DNA from: Bacteroidales bacterium UBA1266
GTDB taxonomy: Bacteria; Bacteroidota; Bacteroidia; Bacteroidales; WCHB1-69
Length of the DNA stretch: 27,923 nt
Reading direction: 5' to 3'
Assembly (NCBI GenBank): GCA_002308135.1
Contig: DBVK01000072.1
Coordinates: forward strand, 2,681 to 30,603
Below, in pieces: positions 1 to 9,400 of this stretch. Position numbers and translations under genes: made by a program. The notes beneath the pieces were generated by a model, which searched no databases, was not told the origin of the DNA, and was given only the letters and a program-made list of their open reading frames with translations. Numbering within the stretch: position 1 is the stretch's first letter; the number at the start of each line of letters is the position of its first letter.

Positions 1-632
1 TCGGACTGAACGAGAAACAATTGCAGAAGGAAGGGCTGCCTTATGCGGCCTCCCACACCCACTCCCCTTCACACGCCTCCTACTACCCCCAATCCAAAAT
101 GATGGACATCAAGCTGCTGTTCCATCCGGAAAACGGAAAGCTCTGGGGCGCGCAAGCCGTGGGCAGTCAAGGCGTGGACAAGCGCATAGAAATGATAGCG
201 CAAGTACTTCGGCATCATGGGGATATATCGGATTTGTGCGAAACGGAACAAGCCTACGCCCCTCCCTTCGCTTCCGCCAAAGACCCTGTGAACATGGCCG
301 GTTTTGTCGCCGAAAACATCTGCAGCGGACGCTGCCGTATCGTCCAATGGCAGGACGTGCTGCACAGGGACAGGGAAAAGACCCTGCTGCTGGACGTGCG
401 CACACCGCTGGAATACGCGGAAGGACACCTTCCGGAAGCGGTGAACATGGAAGTGGACCGTTTGCGGGAGCAGCTGCAAGACCTTCCCAAGGACAAGGAT
501 ATCATCATTTACTGCGCCATAGGCTTGAGGGGGTATGTCGCCTCCCGTATCCTAATGCAGCACGGATTCACCCGCGTGTACAATCTTTCGGGCGGTTTCC
601 GCACCTACCAGATGGCCGTGAAAACATTCTAA
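1..632 (+). CDS. CoA-disulfide reductase family flavoprotein with C-terminal rhodanese domain (5' end missing)
   Basis: The reading frame is open from the left edge and ends at TAA 630-632, so about 210 C-terminal residues are visible. The first part, with WGAQAVGSQGVDKRIEMIA, matches the dimerisation domain of pyridine-nucleotide disulfide oxidoreductases of the CoA-disulfide reductase/NADH oxidase group. The last 100 or so residues form a rhodanese domain: LLDVRTPLEYAEGHLPEAVN, then the active-site loop CAIGLRG, with its cysteine codon at 523-525. Fusions of this kind reduce CoA disulfides or persulfides with NAD(P)H and move sulfane sulfur. The FAD and NAD domains lie outside the window, so the exact substrate is open. 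The stop overlaps that of the convergent flavin reductase gene by 3-4 nt, and no terminator fits between them. Confidence 0.85.
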   Translation, partial: GLNEKQLQKEGLPYAASHTHSPSHASYYPQSKMMDIKLLFHPENGKLWGAQAVGSQGVDKRIEMIAQVLRHHGDISDLCETEQAYAPPFASAKDPVNMAGFVAENICSGRCRIVQWQDVLHRDREKTLLLDVRTPLEYAEGHLPEAVNMEVDRLREQLQDLPKDKDIIIYCAIGLRGYVASRILMQHGFTRVYNLSGGFRTYQMAVKTF

Positions 633-1201
633 CGGGATTTGCGCTTCTTTTGCACTGAAAAACCGAAAGACCCTATTTTTTCGCCCAAGGTGTAGTATTT
701 GCCGTGGGAATAGGCAATGGGGCGCGCATGGTTTAACTGGAAAGCCTGGGTGGAAGGGTCTATAAGCTTTTCTTCGGCATTCACCGCCAACACTTTAGCG
801 ATAAACATGTCGTGAGAACCCAATTCCTTTATTTCCGTAACCCGGCACTCGATGTTCAAGGGGGACTCGGCAATCAACGGTGCCGCCACGCACTGCCCTT
901 TTTCAGGCGTAAGATGCAGGGCTTCAAACTTTTTTACATCCCTTCCGGATTTCACACCACACCAGTCCGTGGCATAGGCCAAGGCTTCTGTGGTGATATT
1001 CAGCACAAATTCGCCTGTGTCCCGGATAATGGCGTGGGAAAAGCGTTCCTTGCGTAGGGACACATAGCACATGGGCGGATCGCTGCATACGGTTCCCGTC
1101 CAAGCCACTGTAAGTATATTGGGGGTCTCCATCGTCCCGCAACTGACCATCAGGGCCGGCAACGGATAGATCATGGTTCCTGGCTTGAAGGGGATTTTCA
1201 T
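629..1201 (-). CDS. Flavin reductase family protein (FMN-binding split barrel)
   Basis: A 190-residue protein of the flavoredoxin/flavin-reductase-like fold. The N-terminal segment PGTMIYPLPALMVSCG and the following TVAWTGTVCSDPPMCYVSLR are typical of the FMN-binding half. FVLNITTEALAYATDWCGV and LNIECRVTEIKELGSHDMFIAKV follow in family order. Such proteins bind FMN and pass electrons from NAD(P)H or another protein; the partner cannot be told from sequence. The start ATG overlaps the stop of the upstream HD gene (ATGA, 1198-1201), so translation is probably coupled. It is the last gene of the ispF-mutL operon. The C-terminus is strongly basic (KKRKSR). Confidence 0.85.
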   Translation of the reverse strand: MKIPFKPGTMIYPLPALMVSCGTMETPNILTVAWTGTVCSDPPMCYVSLRKERFSHAIIRDTGEFVLNITTEALAYATDWCGVKSGRDVKKFEALHLTPEKGQCVAAPLIAESPLNIECRVTEIKELGSHDMFIAKVLAVNAEEKLIDPSTQAFQLNHARPIAYSHGKYYTLGEKIGSFGFSVQKKRKSR

Positions 1202-2421
1202 TGCAACTCTTTGGGATAAATGATGAAATATTTGCTGACACTTTCTGACAGCATCCGGTGGTTCAAATGGTCAGACAAAGACTCCAAAGGATAGGGCTGG
1301 CCTTTGTCCAAAAGGAGAATGGCGTCTTCCTGCTTGTTGTAGGCGCGGTTTCCCATTTTTCCGGAAGAAAACATGAAGTCAGCCTCTTCATCGGAATACA
1401 ACAGCTGCTCTTTCAGACGGCGGCGCACCGATGCCAAAACGGACTGGGGGAAAGGCTGTTCGGAGATTTCAATCCGGAAAAGGTTGCGGCTGTACAAGCG
1501 TTCCGACAGCTCGGAAAGCACCCTGTCGGAATGGGAGCGCCATTGCTTGAGGCAATACCATATATCCCTGTCGTCCAAACTGGCGTAATGCGCCAGCAAG
1601 GCAGGCTGGGCGCGGAAGTCCTCCATGTTGTAATCCTTTTCGAAAAACACCTGCATGGCTTCCGGCAGAAACAGCCCGACGGAACGTTTCCACAAGGCCT
1701 TCGCCCTTTGCAGGCAAAGCACCAGCATGATTTCGGCCACATGCACCGTCTTGTGCAAATAAACCTGCCAGTACATGAGCCGGCGGGAAATGATGAATTT
1801 CTCTATGGAATAAATGGCCTTGATGTCCGCGACCAATTCGTTATGGTATACATTCAGCATCTTGATGATGCGCTCTGTTCCGACCACACCTTCCGCCACA
1901 CCGGAAAAAAAGCTGTCGCGCGTCAGGTAGTCCAGGCGGTCCACATCCAGCTGCCCTGATACCAGCTGATGGAGGAAACGTTTGGGGTAACGGTCTTCAA
2001 AAATGCGTATGGCCAGCGCCAAACGGCCGTCAAACTGACGGTTCAATTCCTCCATAAACAGGGAAGTGAAGGCCTCGTGCGTCATGGAAACGATAAAGGT
2101 CTTTTCCAAAAGATGGGAAAAAGGCCCATGCCCGATGTCATGAAGCAGAATGGCAATCTGCGCCGCCAAGGCTTCCTCCTTCGTGATTTCCACCCCTTTG
2201 TACTGCAGGTTCTCCAAGGCTTCCCGCATCAGGTGCATGGCTCCCAGGGAATGCTGGAAACGGGTGTGCAAGGCTCCAGGGTACACCAGATGGCTCAAAC
2301 CCAATTGCTGTATATTCCGCAAACGCTGGAAAAACGGATGCTCTATCAGGTCAAAAATCAAGTCATCAGAAATAGTGATGAACCCATAGACCGGATCGTT
2401 GATGATTTTCCGCTTGTTCAT
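1198..2421 (-). CDS. HD-domain phosphohydrolase, dGTPase/SAMHD1-like
   Basis: A 407-residue HD-superfamily enzyme. Metal-site residues are visible: H57 in RFQHSLG, the HD pair H94-D95 in LLHDIGHGPFSHLLE, and the downstream aspartates in GQLDVDRLDYLTRDSFFSGV near residues 159-161. This pattern belongs to the deoxynucleoside-triphosphate triphosphohydrolase/SAMHD1 branch, so a dNTP or related nucleotide is the likely substrate, though many bacterial members are untested. The start overlaps the mutL stop by 4 nt (2418-2421) and the stop overlaps the flavin reductase start. Coupling to mutL is suggestive, because dNTP levels affect replication fidelity, but that link is inference. Confidence 0.9.
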   Translation of the reverse strand: MNKRKIINDPVYGFITISDDLIFDLIEHPFFQRLRNIQQLGLSHLVYPGALHTRFQHSLGAMHLMREALENLQYKGVEITKEEALAAQIAILLHDIGHGPFSHLLEKTFIVSMTHEAFTSLFMEELNRQFDGRLALAIRIFEDRYPKRFLHQLVSGQLDVDRLDYLTRDSFFSGVAEGVVGTERIIKMLNVYHNELVADIKAIYSIEKFIISRRLMYWQVYLHKTVHVAEIMLVLCLQRAKALWKRSVGLFLPEAMQVFFEKDYNMEDFRAQPALLAHYASLDDRDIWYCLKQWRSHSDRVLSELSERLYSRNLFRIEISEQPFPQSVLASVRRRLKEQLLYSDEEADFMFSSGKMGNRAYNKQEDAILLLDKGQPYPLESLSDHLNHRMLSESVSKYFIIYPKELQ

Positions 2422-4298
2422 ACCTTCCGCCCTTCGTTGAACAGTTTTTGGATTTCAGCCGGAGCGAAACGCACAAACACCTTGGCGCCACCCGGCGCCA
2501 CCGCCGGTGTCTCACAAAGCGCCAGCTGACGGACTATCTCCTGCATTTCCACAGCCGTCAGGGGTTTCCCCTTCTTCACACTCATGGTGCGTGCCATGGA
2601 GCCGGCTAAATTATTCCTGCGTCCCCATTTCATGGAAACCTGATTGCATTTGTAGGCTTCCAACAGCTGCTCAAAGATTTTTTGTATGGGCTGTTCCAGC
2701 AGGTCCGCGGGGACACCGCGCACCACCATCACATGGCGTCCGAAAGGCTCCATGTCAAAACCCATGCCCTTGAATTCCTTCAACAGGTCCTTTACGGTCT
2801 CCGCATCCTGGGGGGACAGGCTCACCGACTCCGGAAACAGCAGCTGCTGGACAGGCGAAGGTTCCTTGCGATCCATTTGGCGGACAAAACGCTCATACAG
2901 CACCCGCTCCGAAGCCGCTTCCTGGTCAATCAGCAGCAAGCCGGATGCGTCCTGGGTGACAATATAAGCGTTTTCCCATTGGAAAACAGGAGGATAGGAA
3001 GAAGTCGCAGCGGCCTCCCCTTCTGTGTTTTCCGTTACCGGCATGGCCAGCTGCACCTCGCTTTCCTCCGCCGCCTGGACGGTGTTTTCCTGTAAGGTCT
3101 CATATATCTGCTGCCAGGAATCCGACACCTGTGTGCGGAAAGGGCTTGGCTTTTCCTCATAAGGCTTGGGCGCAGACTTGGCAAAGGTCTTGGGCTCAAA
3201 GGGATTGTATTGCGGATTGTAGGAAATGCCCGGCGGCTTTGGAGTGCCTCCACTGGGTACCATACTGAAATCCAAGGGGGAAACATTTTCAAAATCAATG
3301 TTGGAGGAAATGTTGAACATGCCCACCGTATGCCGGACCGCCGCCCGCAAAAACGGATAAATCAGTTTCTCCTCCTGAAATTTCACTTCGATTTTGGTAG
3401 GATGCACATTGACGTCAATTTTTGAAGGATCTATCTCAAAATAAATAAAATACGTTGGATGATGATCCGACGGGAGCACCTCCTCCAATGCGGAGGTGAT
3501 GGCATGATGAAAAAACGAATGCCGGAAATAACGACCGTTCACAAACAGGAACTGCTCCCCCTTTGTTTTACGGGCGGCCGCCGGCTTTCCTAGGAATCCC
3601 TCCATGCGTACAATCTGGCTCTCCTGCTGCAGCGGAAGCAGTTTTTCGTTGTAGCTTTTCCCATACACATTGATGATGCGCTGCTTCAATCCGGATTTCG
3701 GCAAGTCGTAGATTTGCTTATCATTATGATAGAGTGTGAACGCCACATCGGGTGTCGCCAGCACGATGCGCAGGAATTCATCCAATATATGTGAAAACTC
3801 CACATTGTCCGATTTCAGGAAATTGCGCCGGGCCGGCACATTGAAAAACAGGTTGCGCACCCGGAAGGTCGTGCCTTTCGCACAAGAACAGGCCTCGTTC
3901 AGTTTGCATTCCGCCCCTTCCATCAGCAGGTGGGTCCCCAACTCACTGCTTTCAGTCCGCGTATGCAGCTCCACATGCGCAATGGAAGCGATGGAAGCCA
4001 AAGCCTCCCCGCGGAAGCCCTTGGTGTGCAGACTGTATAAATCGTCCGCGGAAGTGATTTTGGAAGTCGCGTGGCGGGCAAAGCACTGCAGCGCGTCTTC
4101 CGGATCCATGCCGCAACCGTCATCGGTCACCTGAAGCAAGGTTCTTCCGGCGTCCTTCACAACCAGCTCCACCTTGGTGGAACCAGCGTCTATAGCATTC
4201 TCCACCAACTCCTTGACCACAGAAGCGGGACGCTGTATGACCTCGCCCGCCGCAATCTGGCTGGCAACAACCGGGGATAATGTGCGGATAAGACCCAT
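2418..4298 (-). CDS. mutL: DNA mismatch repair protein MutL
   Basis: A 626-residue MutL. The N-terminal GHKL ATPase is complete: ELVENAIDAGS with E30 and N34, DDGCGM around 59-64, and TKGFRGEALASI around 92-103. The transducer domain has the DVNVHPTKIEVKF signature. A proline-rich linker (about 345-430) leads to the C-terminal dimerisation domain. The metal-binding endonuclease motif DQHA(x)2E(x)4E reads D458-Q-E-A-A-S-E464-RVLY-E469, so the conserved His is Glu, and no CPHGRP motif is seen near the C-terminus (APGGAK instead). The protein should bind MutS and ATP, but nicking activity is doubtful. It starts 1 nt after the small membrane-protein gene ends, inside a tightly packed operon. Confidence 0.97.
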   Translation of the reverse strand: MGLIRTLSPVVASQIAAGEVIQRPASVVKELVENAIDAGSTKVELVVKDAGRTLLQVTDDGCGMDPEDALQCFARHATSKITSADDLYSLHTKGFRGEALASIASIAHVELHTRTESSELGTHLLMEGAECKLNEACSCAKGTTFRVRNLFFNVPARRNFLKSDNVEFSHILDEFLRIVLATPDVAFTLYHNDKQIYDLPKSGLKQRIINVYGKSYNEKLLPLQQESQIVRMEGFLGKPAAARKTKGEQFLFVNGRYFRHSFFHHAITSALEEVLPSDHHPTYFIYFEIDPSKIDVNVHPTKIEVKFQEEKLIYPFLRAAVRHTVGMFNISSNIDFENVSPLDFSMVPSGGTPKPPGISYNPQYNPFEPKTFAKSAPKPYEEKPSPFRTQVSDSWQQIYETLQENTVQAAEESEVQLAMPVTENTEGEAAATSSYPPVFQWENAYIVTQDASGLLLIDQEAASERVLYERFVRQMDRKEPSPVQQLLFPESVSLSPQDAETVKDLLKEFKGMGFDMEPFGRHVMVVRGVPADLLEQPIQKIFEQLLEAYKCNQVSMKWGRRNNLAGSMARTMSVKKGKPLTAVEMQEIVRQLALCETPAVAPGGAKVFVRFAPAEIQKLFNEGRKV

Positions 4299-4299
4299 T

Positions 4300-4545
4300 T
4301 TAAAGCACGCTTAACATGATCCACAACAACACAAACAGCAGTGCCACATACAACATCAGTCGGGAACTGGGTACTCGCTGGTGCTTTTGCTGGCGGGCCA
4401 TTTCCTCCCGGATGCGGTTGCGCATCGCCGTCTTCTCCCCGTCCGCATCGGAGGCGGTTTTTTCCGTATCCGGCTTTACCGGACGGTAATAGCGCGGCTG
4501 GTAATTGAACTTACGGTGTTCCTGTTGCGGCACTTTGAAAATCAT
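4300..4545 (-). CDS. Small conserved protein with one C-terminal membrane segment
   Basis: An 81-residue protein with no catalytic motif. The N-terminus is basic and tyrosine-rich (FNYQPRYYRP), the middle is charged and probably helical (RNRIREEMARQQKHQR), and residues about 63-81 (LMLYVALLFVLLWIMLSVL) form one hydrophobic helix at the very end. That makes it a candidate tail-anchored protein with most of the chain in the cytoplasm. It overlaps the end of ispF by 4 nt and ends 1 nt before mutL, so it is clearly translated with them. Small proteins with a similar PRYYxP motif sit next to mutL in other Bacteroidetes as far as I recall; their function is unknown to me. Confidence 0.8.
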   Translation of the reverse strand: MIFKVPQQEHRKFNYQPRYYRPVKPDTEKTASDADGEKTAMRNRIREEMARQQKHQRVPSSRLMLYVALLFVLLWIMLSVL

Positions 4546-5039
4546 TTCTCTGCAGTTTTTTCATTTTTTTCCAACAATACAACGGCTTGGACGGAAACGC
4601 CCTCACACCTGCCGATAAAGCCCAAACGCTCAGAGGTTTTCACTTTAATGCTGACAGCCTCCTCCTCTATCCCCATGACAGAGGCCAGCTGCTTCTGCAT
4701 AGCCGGCACATAGGGGTTGATTTTCGGCTCCTGTATGACAAGCACGCTGTCTATATTGACTATTTCCCAATCCTTTCCCCTGACCAAGCGGCAGCATTCC
4801 CGCAACAGCGTCCGGCTGTCCGCACCCTTGTATTTCGGATCCGTATCGGGAAAGTGGCAGCCTATGTCCCTGAGATTGGCCGCACCCAAAAGCGCATCGC
4901 AAATGGCGTGGATGAGCGCATCCGCATCCGAATGCCCTACGCATCCGCGTTCCGAAACAATGGATACGCCTCCTAATAGCAAAGGCCGGCCCGCTTCCAG
5001 GCGATGCGTGTCAAAACCTAAGCCAACCCGCATACCCAT
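4542..5039 (-). CDS. ispF: 2-C-methyl-D-erythritol 2,4-cyclodiphosphate synthase
   Basis: A 165-residue IspF of normal length. The zinc ligands are visible: D10 and H12 in GFDTHRLE, and H44 in HSDADALIHAICDALLGA. GDIGCHFPDTDPKYKGADS-type sequence follows (here RDIGCHFPDTDPKYKG), and the C-terminal TSERLGFIGRCEGVSVQAVVLL closes the fold. The enzyme makes the cyclic diphosphate of the non-mevalonate (MEP) isoprenoid pathway in the cytoplasm. It lies 12 nt downstream of porV and overlaps the next gene by ATGA, so it is probably transcribed from the porV promoter. I recall the porU-porV-ispF order from Porphyromonas. Confidence 0.97.
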   Translation of the reverse strand: MGMRVGLGFDTHRLEAGRPLLLGGVSIVSERGCVGHSDADALIHAICDALLGAANLRDIGCHFPDTDPKYKGADSRTLLRECCRLVRGKDWEIVNIDSVLVIQEPKINPYVPAMQKQLASVMGIEEEAVSIKVKTSERLGFIGRCEGVSVQAVVLLEKNEKTAEK

Positions 5040-5051
5040 GGCCGCGTTATG

Positions 5052-6335
5052 CTAACGTTGAATGGAAGCCTTGGCGTCAGGAGCGTTGATGTCGAACGAC
5101 AAGCTCAAACGCACCGTGTTTTTCAACGGATGGGTTCCCTGCAAACCGTCCACCGGCAGCACGGCAATATACGAAGCGTCGAAATTCACCATGCTGTAAC
5201 GCAAACCGGCGCCGAAGGTGAAATATTTACGGGCGCCCTTGGTCTTGGCCTCGTTGAAATAACCCGCACGGACGGAGAACAGCTCATTGTAGGTGTATTC
5301 CACACCCACGTTCAGAATGTATTCATCCAATTCCTCTTTCATTCCGCCCGGGGCATCGAACCAGGAACGGTAAATCGCGTCTATCACGGACACATCCCTT
5401 GGGTCTTTCGCCTTGATCATGGTTTCCGCCTGATCCACCACTTTGGTGATTTTTCCGCCGACCGTATCGTTCGTATAGATTACCGTACTCGGCACCAGCA
5501 GCTTGTTCACGTCCAGCTCGAAGGTCAGTTTGTTGTATCTGTCGACATACATGGTATAGGCCACACCCAAACGGAAATTGGCAGGGAGGAAATCCTTGTC
5601 CATATCGTTGGAATACGAAATCTTGTTTCCTATGTTGGAAACCGTCAGACCGGCGCCGATCAAGCTTTTATAGAGGTTGTCTGTCCTCAGCTCCTTCTGA
5701 TAGAACAAAGCCACATCCGCCGCTCCGGCCAAACCCGGTTTCAGATCGCTGGTGTTGGTGGAAACATCGCGCACCGTGGTCAGGTTGGAATAAATGAAGC
5801 GTCCTGTCACGGCCATGGAGAAATTGTCGGTCAATTTACGGGAATAAGCCGCATCAAACGCGAATTCATGGGGCTTGACATTCTCAAAAATAGTGTATCC
5901 TTCGTAATCTGTGATATCCATCTCTCCCAAAGAAAAATACGTCAGAGATACAGAAACAGCGTCCAGCGGGCTCAGCTTCATGTGCCCGCTCAGGTATGCC
6001 ATGTAAATGTCCTGCAAACCCAAACCCAAACCGGCCAGCCAGGGGCTGTAAGTGGCGGATACGCCCACTTTGCTTTTTGAGAACGCGTACTTGGCCGCAT
6101 TCCAGTGCTGGGCATTCATATCGTCCGGCAAGGCTACGCCAACCTCACCCATACCGCCTGTACGGGCGTCCGGACCGACCTGCAGATAGGAGACGGCAGT
6201 GGTCAAGGGACGAATGGTTGTCCCATTATAGGCCTGGCCATTGTTCTTATATCCGGACTGGGCATAAGACATCATGCCGCAGGAGACCGTCAGTAACAGG
6301 AAAAGGCTTATTGTTTTCTTGATTTGCTTAACCAT
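5052..6335 (-). CDS. porV: Type IX secretion system outer-membrane protein PorV (LptO)
   Basis: A 427-residue outer-membrane beta-barrel protein. A signal peptide is clear (residues 1-25, ending SYAQ). It is followed by the PorV-family segment YLQVGPDARTGGMGEVGVAL and MNAQHWNAAKYAF, then repeated amphipathic strands (FAFDAAYSRKLTDNFSMAVT, FSVRAGYF). PorV collects T9SS clients at the translocon and brings them to the PorU sortase complex, and it is also needed for A-LPS deacylation in Porphyromonas gingivalis. It lies 144 nt downstream of porU and has its own -7 element and a structured leader. The length is somewhat above the roughly 390 residues known for P. gingivalis PorV. Confidence 0.93.
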   Translation of the reverse strand: MVKQIKKTISLFLLLTVSCGMMSYAQSGYKNNGQAYNGTTIRPLTTAVSYLQVGPDARTGGMGEVGVALPDDMNAQHWNAAKYAFSKSKVGVSATYSPWLAGLGLGLQDIYMAYLSGHMKLSPLDAVSVSLTYFSLGEMDITDYEGYTIFENVKPHEFAFDAAYSRKLTDNFSMAVTGRFIYSNLTTVRDVSTNTSDLKPGLAGAADVALFYQKELRTDNLYKSLIGAGLTVSNIGNKISYSNDMDKDFLPANFRLGVAYTMYVDRYNKLTFELDVNKLLVPSTVIYTNDTVGGKITKVVDQAETMIKAKDPRDVSVIDAIYRSWFDAPGGMKEELDEYILNVGVEYTYNELFSVRAGYFNEAKTKGARKYFTFGAGLRYSMVNFDASYIAVLPVDGLQGTHPLKNTVRLSLSFDINAPDAKASIQR

Positions 6336-6381
6336 TTGCTTCTGTTTTATTTATATTTTTTCTAACTACCTTCCGACAGAG

Positions 6382-6412
6382 AGATTTTCTTCAAAAATCT
6401 TTCTGAAGAAAA
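6382..6412 (-). promoter_or_regulatory. Alternative hairpins in the porV leader
   Basis: Two perfect inverted repeats overlap here. TTTTCTTC (6385-6392) pairs with GAAGAAAA (6405-6412) across a 12-nt loop, and AGATTTT (6382-6388) pairs with AAAATCT (6394-6400) across a 5-nt loop. Both use bases 6385-6388, so in the leftward mRNA only one can form at a time. The element lies between the porV -7 box and the start codon. The arms are AT-rich, so the structures are weak, and a regulatory role is inference. Confidence 0.4.
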
Positions 6413-6430
6413 CACTCCCAATCGAACTTG

Positions 6431-6438
6431 CAAAAGTA
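6431..6438 (-). promoter_or_regulatory. Promoter -7 element of porV
   Basis: On the minus strand this is TACTTTTG, an exact match to the Bacteroidetes -7 consensus TAnnTTTG. No good TTTG -33 box is seen at normal spacing. Transcription would start near 6424 and give a leader of about 90 nt before the porV ATG at 6335. It would uncouple porV-ispF-mutL expression from porU. Confidence 0.55.
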
Positions 6439-6479
6439 ATTAATTTATGTTTATGAAAAGACACAATTCTTTTTTTTTT

Positions 6480-9400
6480 CTACAATAGTACAAGCTTCTC
6501 GATTTTTTCGGCTTTCCGGCCGTCTCCTGTACGCACACTGAGCTTATACAGGTAGGTTCCTTTGGCCAGACGGCCGCCGAAATCGTCTTTCCCGTCCCAC
6601 TCCATGGGACCGCAGCGGAAAGATTCCGCAAACTCCGTATGCAAAATGGTTTTGACCAGTTTCCCGGAGACAGTGAACACCTGTATGCGGACCTCGAGCA
6701 TGGTGTTGATTTGGTTGTGTTCAAAATAAAATTGTGTGCGGGTGGTGAAGGGGTTAGGATAATTTAACACATGATCCAACACCATGTCCTTGGGATTCAT
6801 CACCGTAAACGACAAGGTGGCCTCGCTGCGGTTGTTCAGCACATCCCAGGCCCTCAGGCTCAGGCAATGCTCCCCTTCGCTCAAGCCGGAAAGCAGGTAG
6901 CGTATTCTGCCGGAAAGGCTGCTGTTCTCTTCGCATTCGTAATAATCATTCAGCACAATGGGATTGCCCTCCTGCTGGTCCAGTACGGCGACAAGGTCAT
7001 GCCCGATGCCTATTCCCGCCGTATTCACGCCGTTCTCATCACTGATTTCAGCCAAGAGGGTCGGACTGTCCCCCGTAACACCTCCGCTCACAAAGGTTTC
7101 ATCGTTCAGGTACAGCTTGATTTCCGGACCATGGTTGTCGCTGATGAGCGTATCCTTGGCCCCTCCTATCGTCACTGTGTCATACCCATTGGCATCCAGC
7201 TTGTTACCATATGCATAATAGCTGATTTTACCGGAACCGTATTCGTAATTGATGTCTTTGGGAAGCAGAAAACTGAAACGGAAACGTCCGTTGGAGACCG
7301 ATATTTTCCCCTTGTATAATATATTCTTCTGGAGCTTGAATGTTTTTTCAACGCTGCTGCTGTTGTTCAACAACGTGCTTACCGTTGTCGCCTTGTCATA
7401 AACGGTCGGATACACATAACCGTTGAAATCCTGGGCAATGCTGCCGTCCGGGGCGCACACGTGGCCGCTGACGGTCACATACGACAAGGCCTGCAAGGTG
7501 TCGGCATGCAGCTGGGCCGAACCGTTCACACTGTCTGTCTTCACTTTTGTTTTAGGGAAGGCAAGGGTCATGGAAGGGTCTCCGAAAAGAATATACATTT
7601 CAACGGAACCGCAGCGGTTTTTGGACATGGCGAACACCTCCCCCATGGTCAGGTGCGCGCTGTTGCTGTCCGTGGCAAGCGCACGGGTAAGCAATTGCAT
7701 GCCGAAAGCCTCGTTAGTGCCCCCATAGGAGCTGCGGGAGGCGGATATCACCCCTATGGCGCCGCCGTCCGCTTTGAACAGCATGTCCTCTGAAGGCGAA
7801 ACCGATGCCAGCTTGTCGTATTCCCCGAAAGAACAGGAACCCGCATAAAAGAAATGGAAATTGTAGCGGTTGGTCCACGAACTGATATCGGAACGCTTCA
7901 GGAAGCGCTCGTGCGCCAGGCCGTTGTCCCCGCCATGCCCCATATAGGTCATGAAGAGGCATCCCTTGTTCACACGCTGGTTCAATGCTTCCGTGGCCTC
8001 CGGGAAACGCTGGCCCTGGGAAGTGGAGACTTTCTTATAGGCATCCATGTATATTTTTTCAATATTGTACACCGGATAATCCGCAGCCACCTTTATGGCG
8101 ATACGGTCGGCATTGAAGAGATGCCCCATGGCGTCCTCATCGTCATCGGCACAGAAAACCAGCATGTTCCTCCATTCCGCCAGGTTGGACACATTGTTGG
8201 ATTTCACGTCGTTCAGCAGGTCCATGGATGCGTACTGCCTGAGCTTTTGCACCACCGTAGCCGCCTGCTCCGCATTGCTGACCGGCAGCCGGCCTATACC
8301 CACGTCCATGCTTCCTTTGTTATTGTAACCCTCATAATCATCAAGCTTTACAAAGAAATCGTCGGTGGAGAGGCATTCGTCCACATTAAAGACATTTTCG
8401 GCCTGGTAATTCGGGATATAGCACGTTCCCATTCCTTTACGGTTCCTGAAATCGTAAGATACCTTGCCGAACAAAAGCAGGTTTTTGGGCGGATCCGAAG
8501 GATAACGGTCATACAGCATCCGCATGAAATTCCGTATGGCGGCGATGTCCTGGGCGCCGCTCCCGAATTCCTGGTACACCTGGCTTGTTGTGACCACCAG
8601 CACACGCATCCGGTCGTTGCTGCGGCGCAATTCGGCCAGCTGCTCGGCATAGCTCAGAAAAACAGGCGGAGTGAGAATCACCAGATCGGTCGCCTCCGCT
8701 GCATGCAAATCCTGATTGGCCGCCCTTCCTATAGGGGAAGGCACCGGCAGATCGGAACCGTAAAAGGACACAAACTCCCGCAAGTTGTCCGAGGGAAGCC
8801 GGAAAGACAGCACCCCGCCGTCCTGCGAGGTCTCCACCTTGCGGTAGGCGTATGGGTCGGTCACATCCCAGACCTCCGGAGAGCGTCCCAGAGTCTGTAT
8901 GCGGTACTCCGCCACATTGCCCGCCCCGACCGCCTCGGGACAGCGGAAATCAACCTGGGAAGCATACTGCCGCAACAAACAGGAGGCATTGACCTCTATA
9001 TAATCCAGCCAAGCCTTGGAGGTGTTGGAGGGTTTGCTGTAATTCAGCGTCAGGGAAAAAGACGGGGAAGAAGGTGTGAACGTGTATTTGGCGGATTTCA
9101 CCTCGCCATTGCCGGAACGCATCCCGATTGAACCCACGTCTCCGCCATTCGCCTGATAGGAGAAATACGAATAGTAGGAAGGCGATGAAACGGCCAGCCG
9201 CAGCAGCATGTCCACCTTGGAGGAAGGTGTCAGCTCCGGCAGGGAGAACGCATAGGTGCGGGAAGTGACGGCATCAAACAAATCCTTGAACCACAAGCGG
9301 CCGACACCTGTCGGACTGAGGAGGTCCTCCTCCAGCAAGCCGTGGTAGCGGTAGGAGGTCAGCACGTGGGTCGGTGTCGCGCTCACTGAAGACAGCGTCT

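Noticed and set aside
5049..6080. A 343-codon plus-strand frame over porV.
   Set aside because: porV is certain on the other strand. The translation is rich in H, Q and R without motifs, as expected of a shadow frame. The same applies to long plus-strand frames over porU (7854-9131) and the M23 gene (10560-11825).
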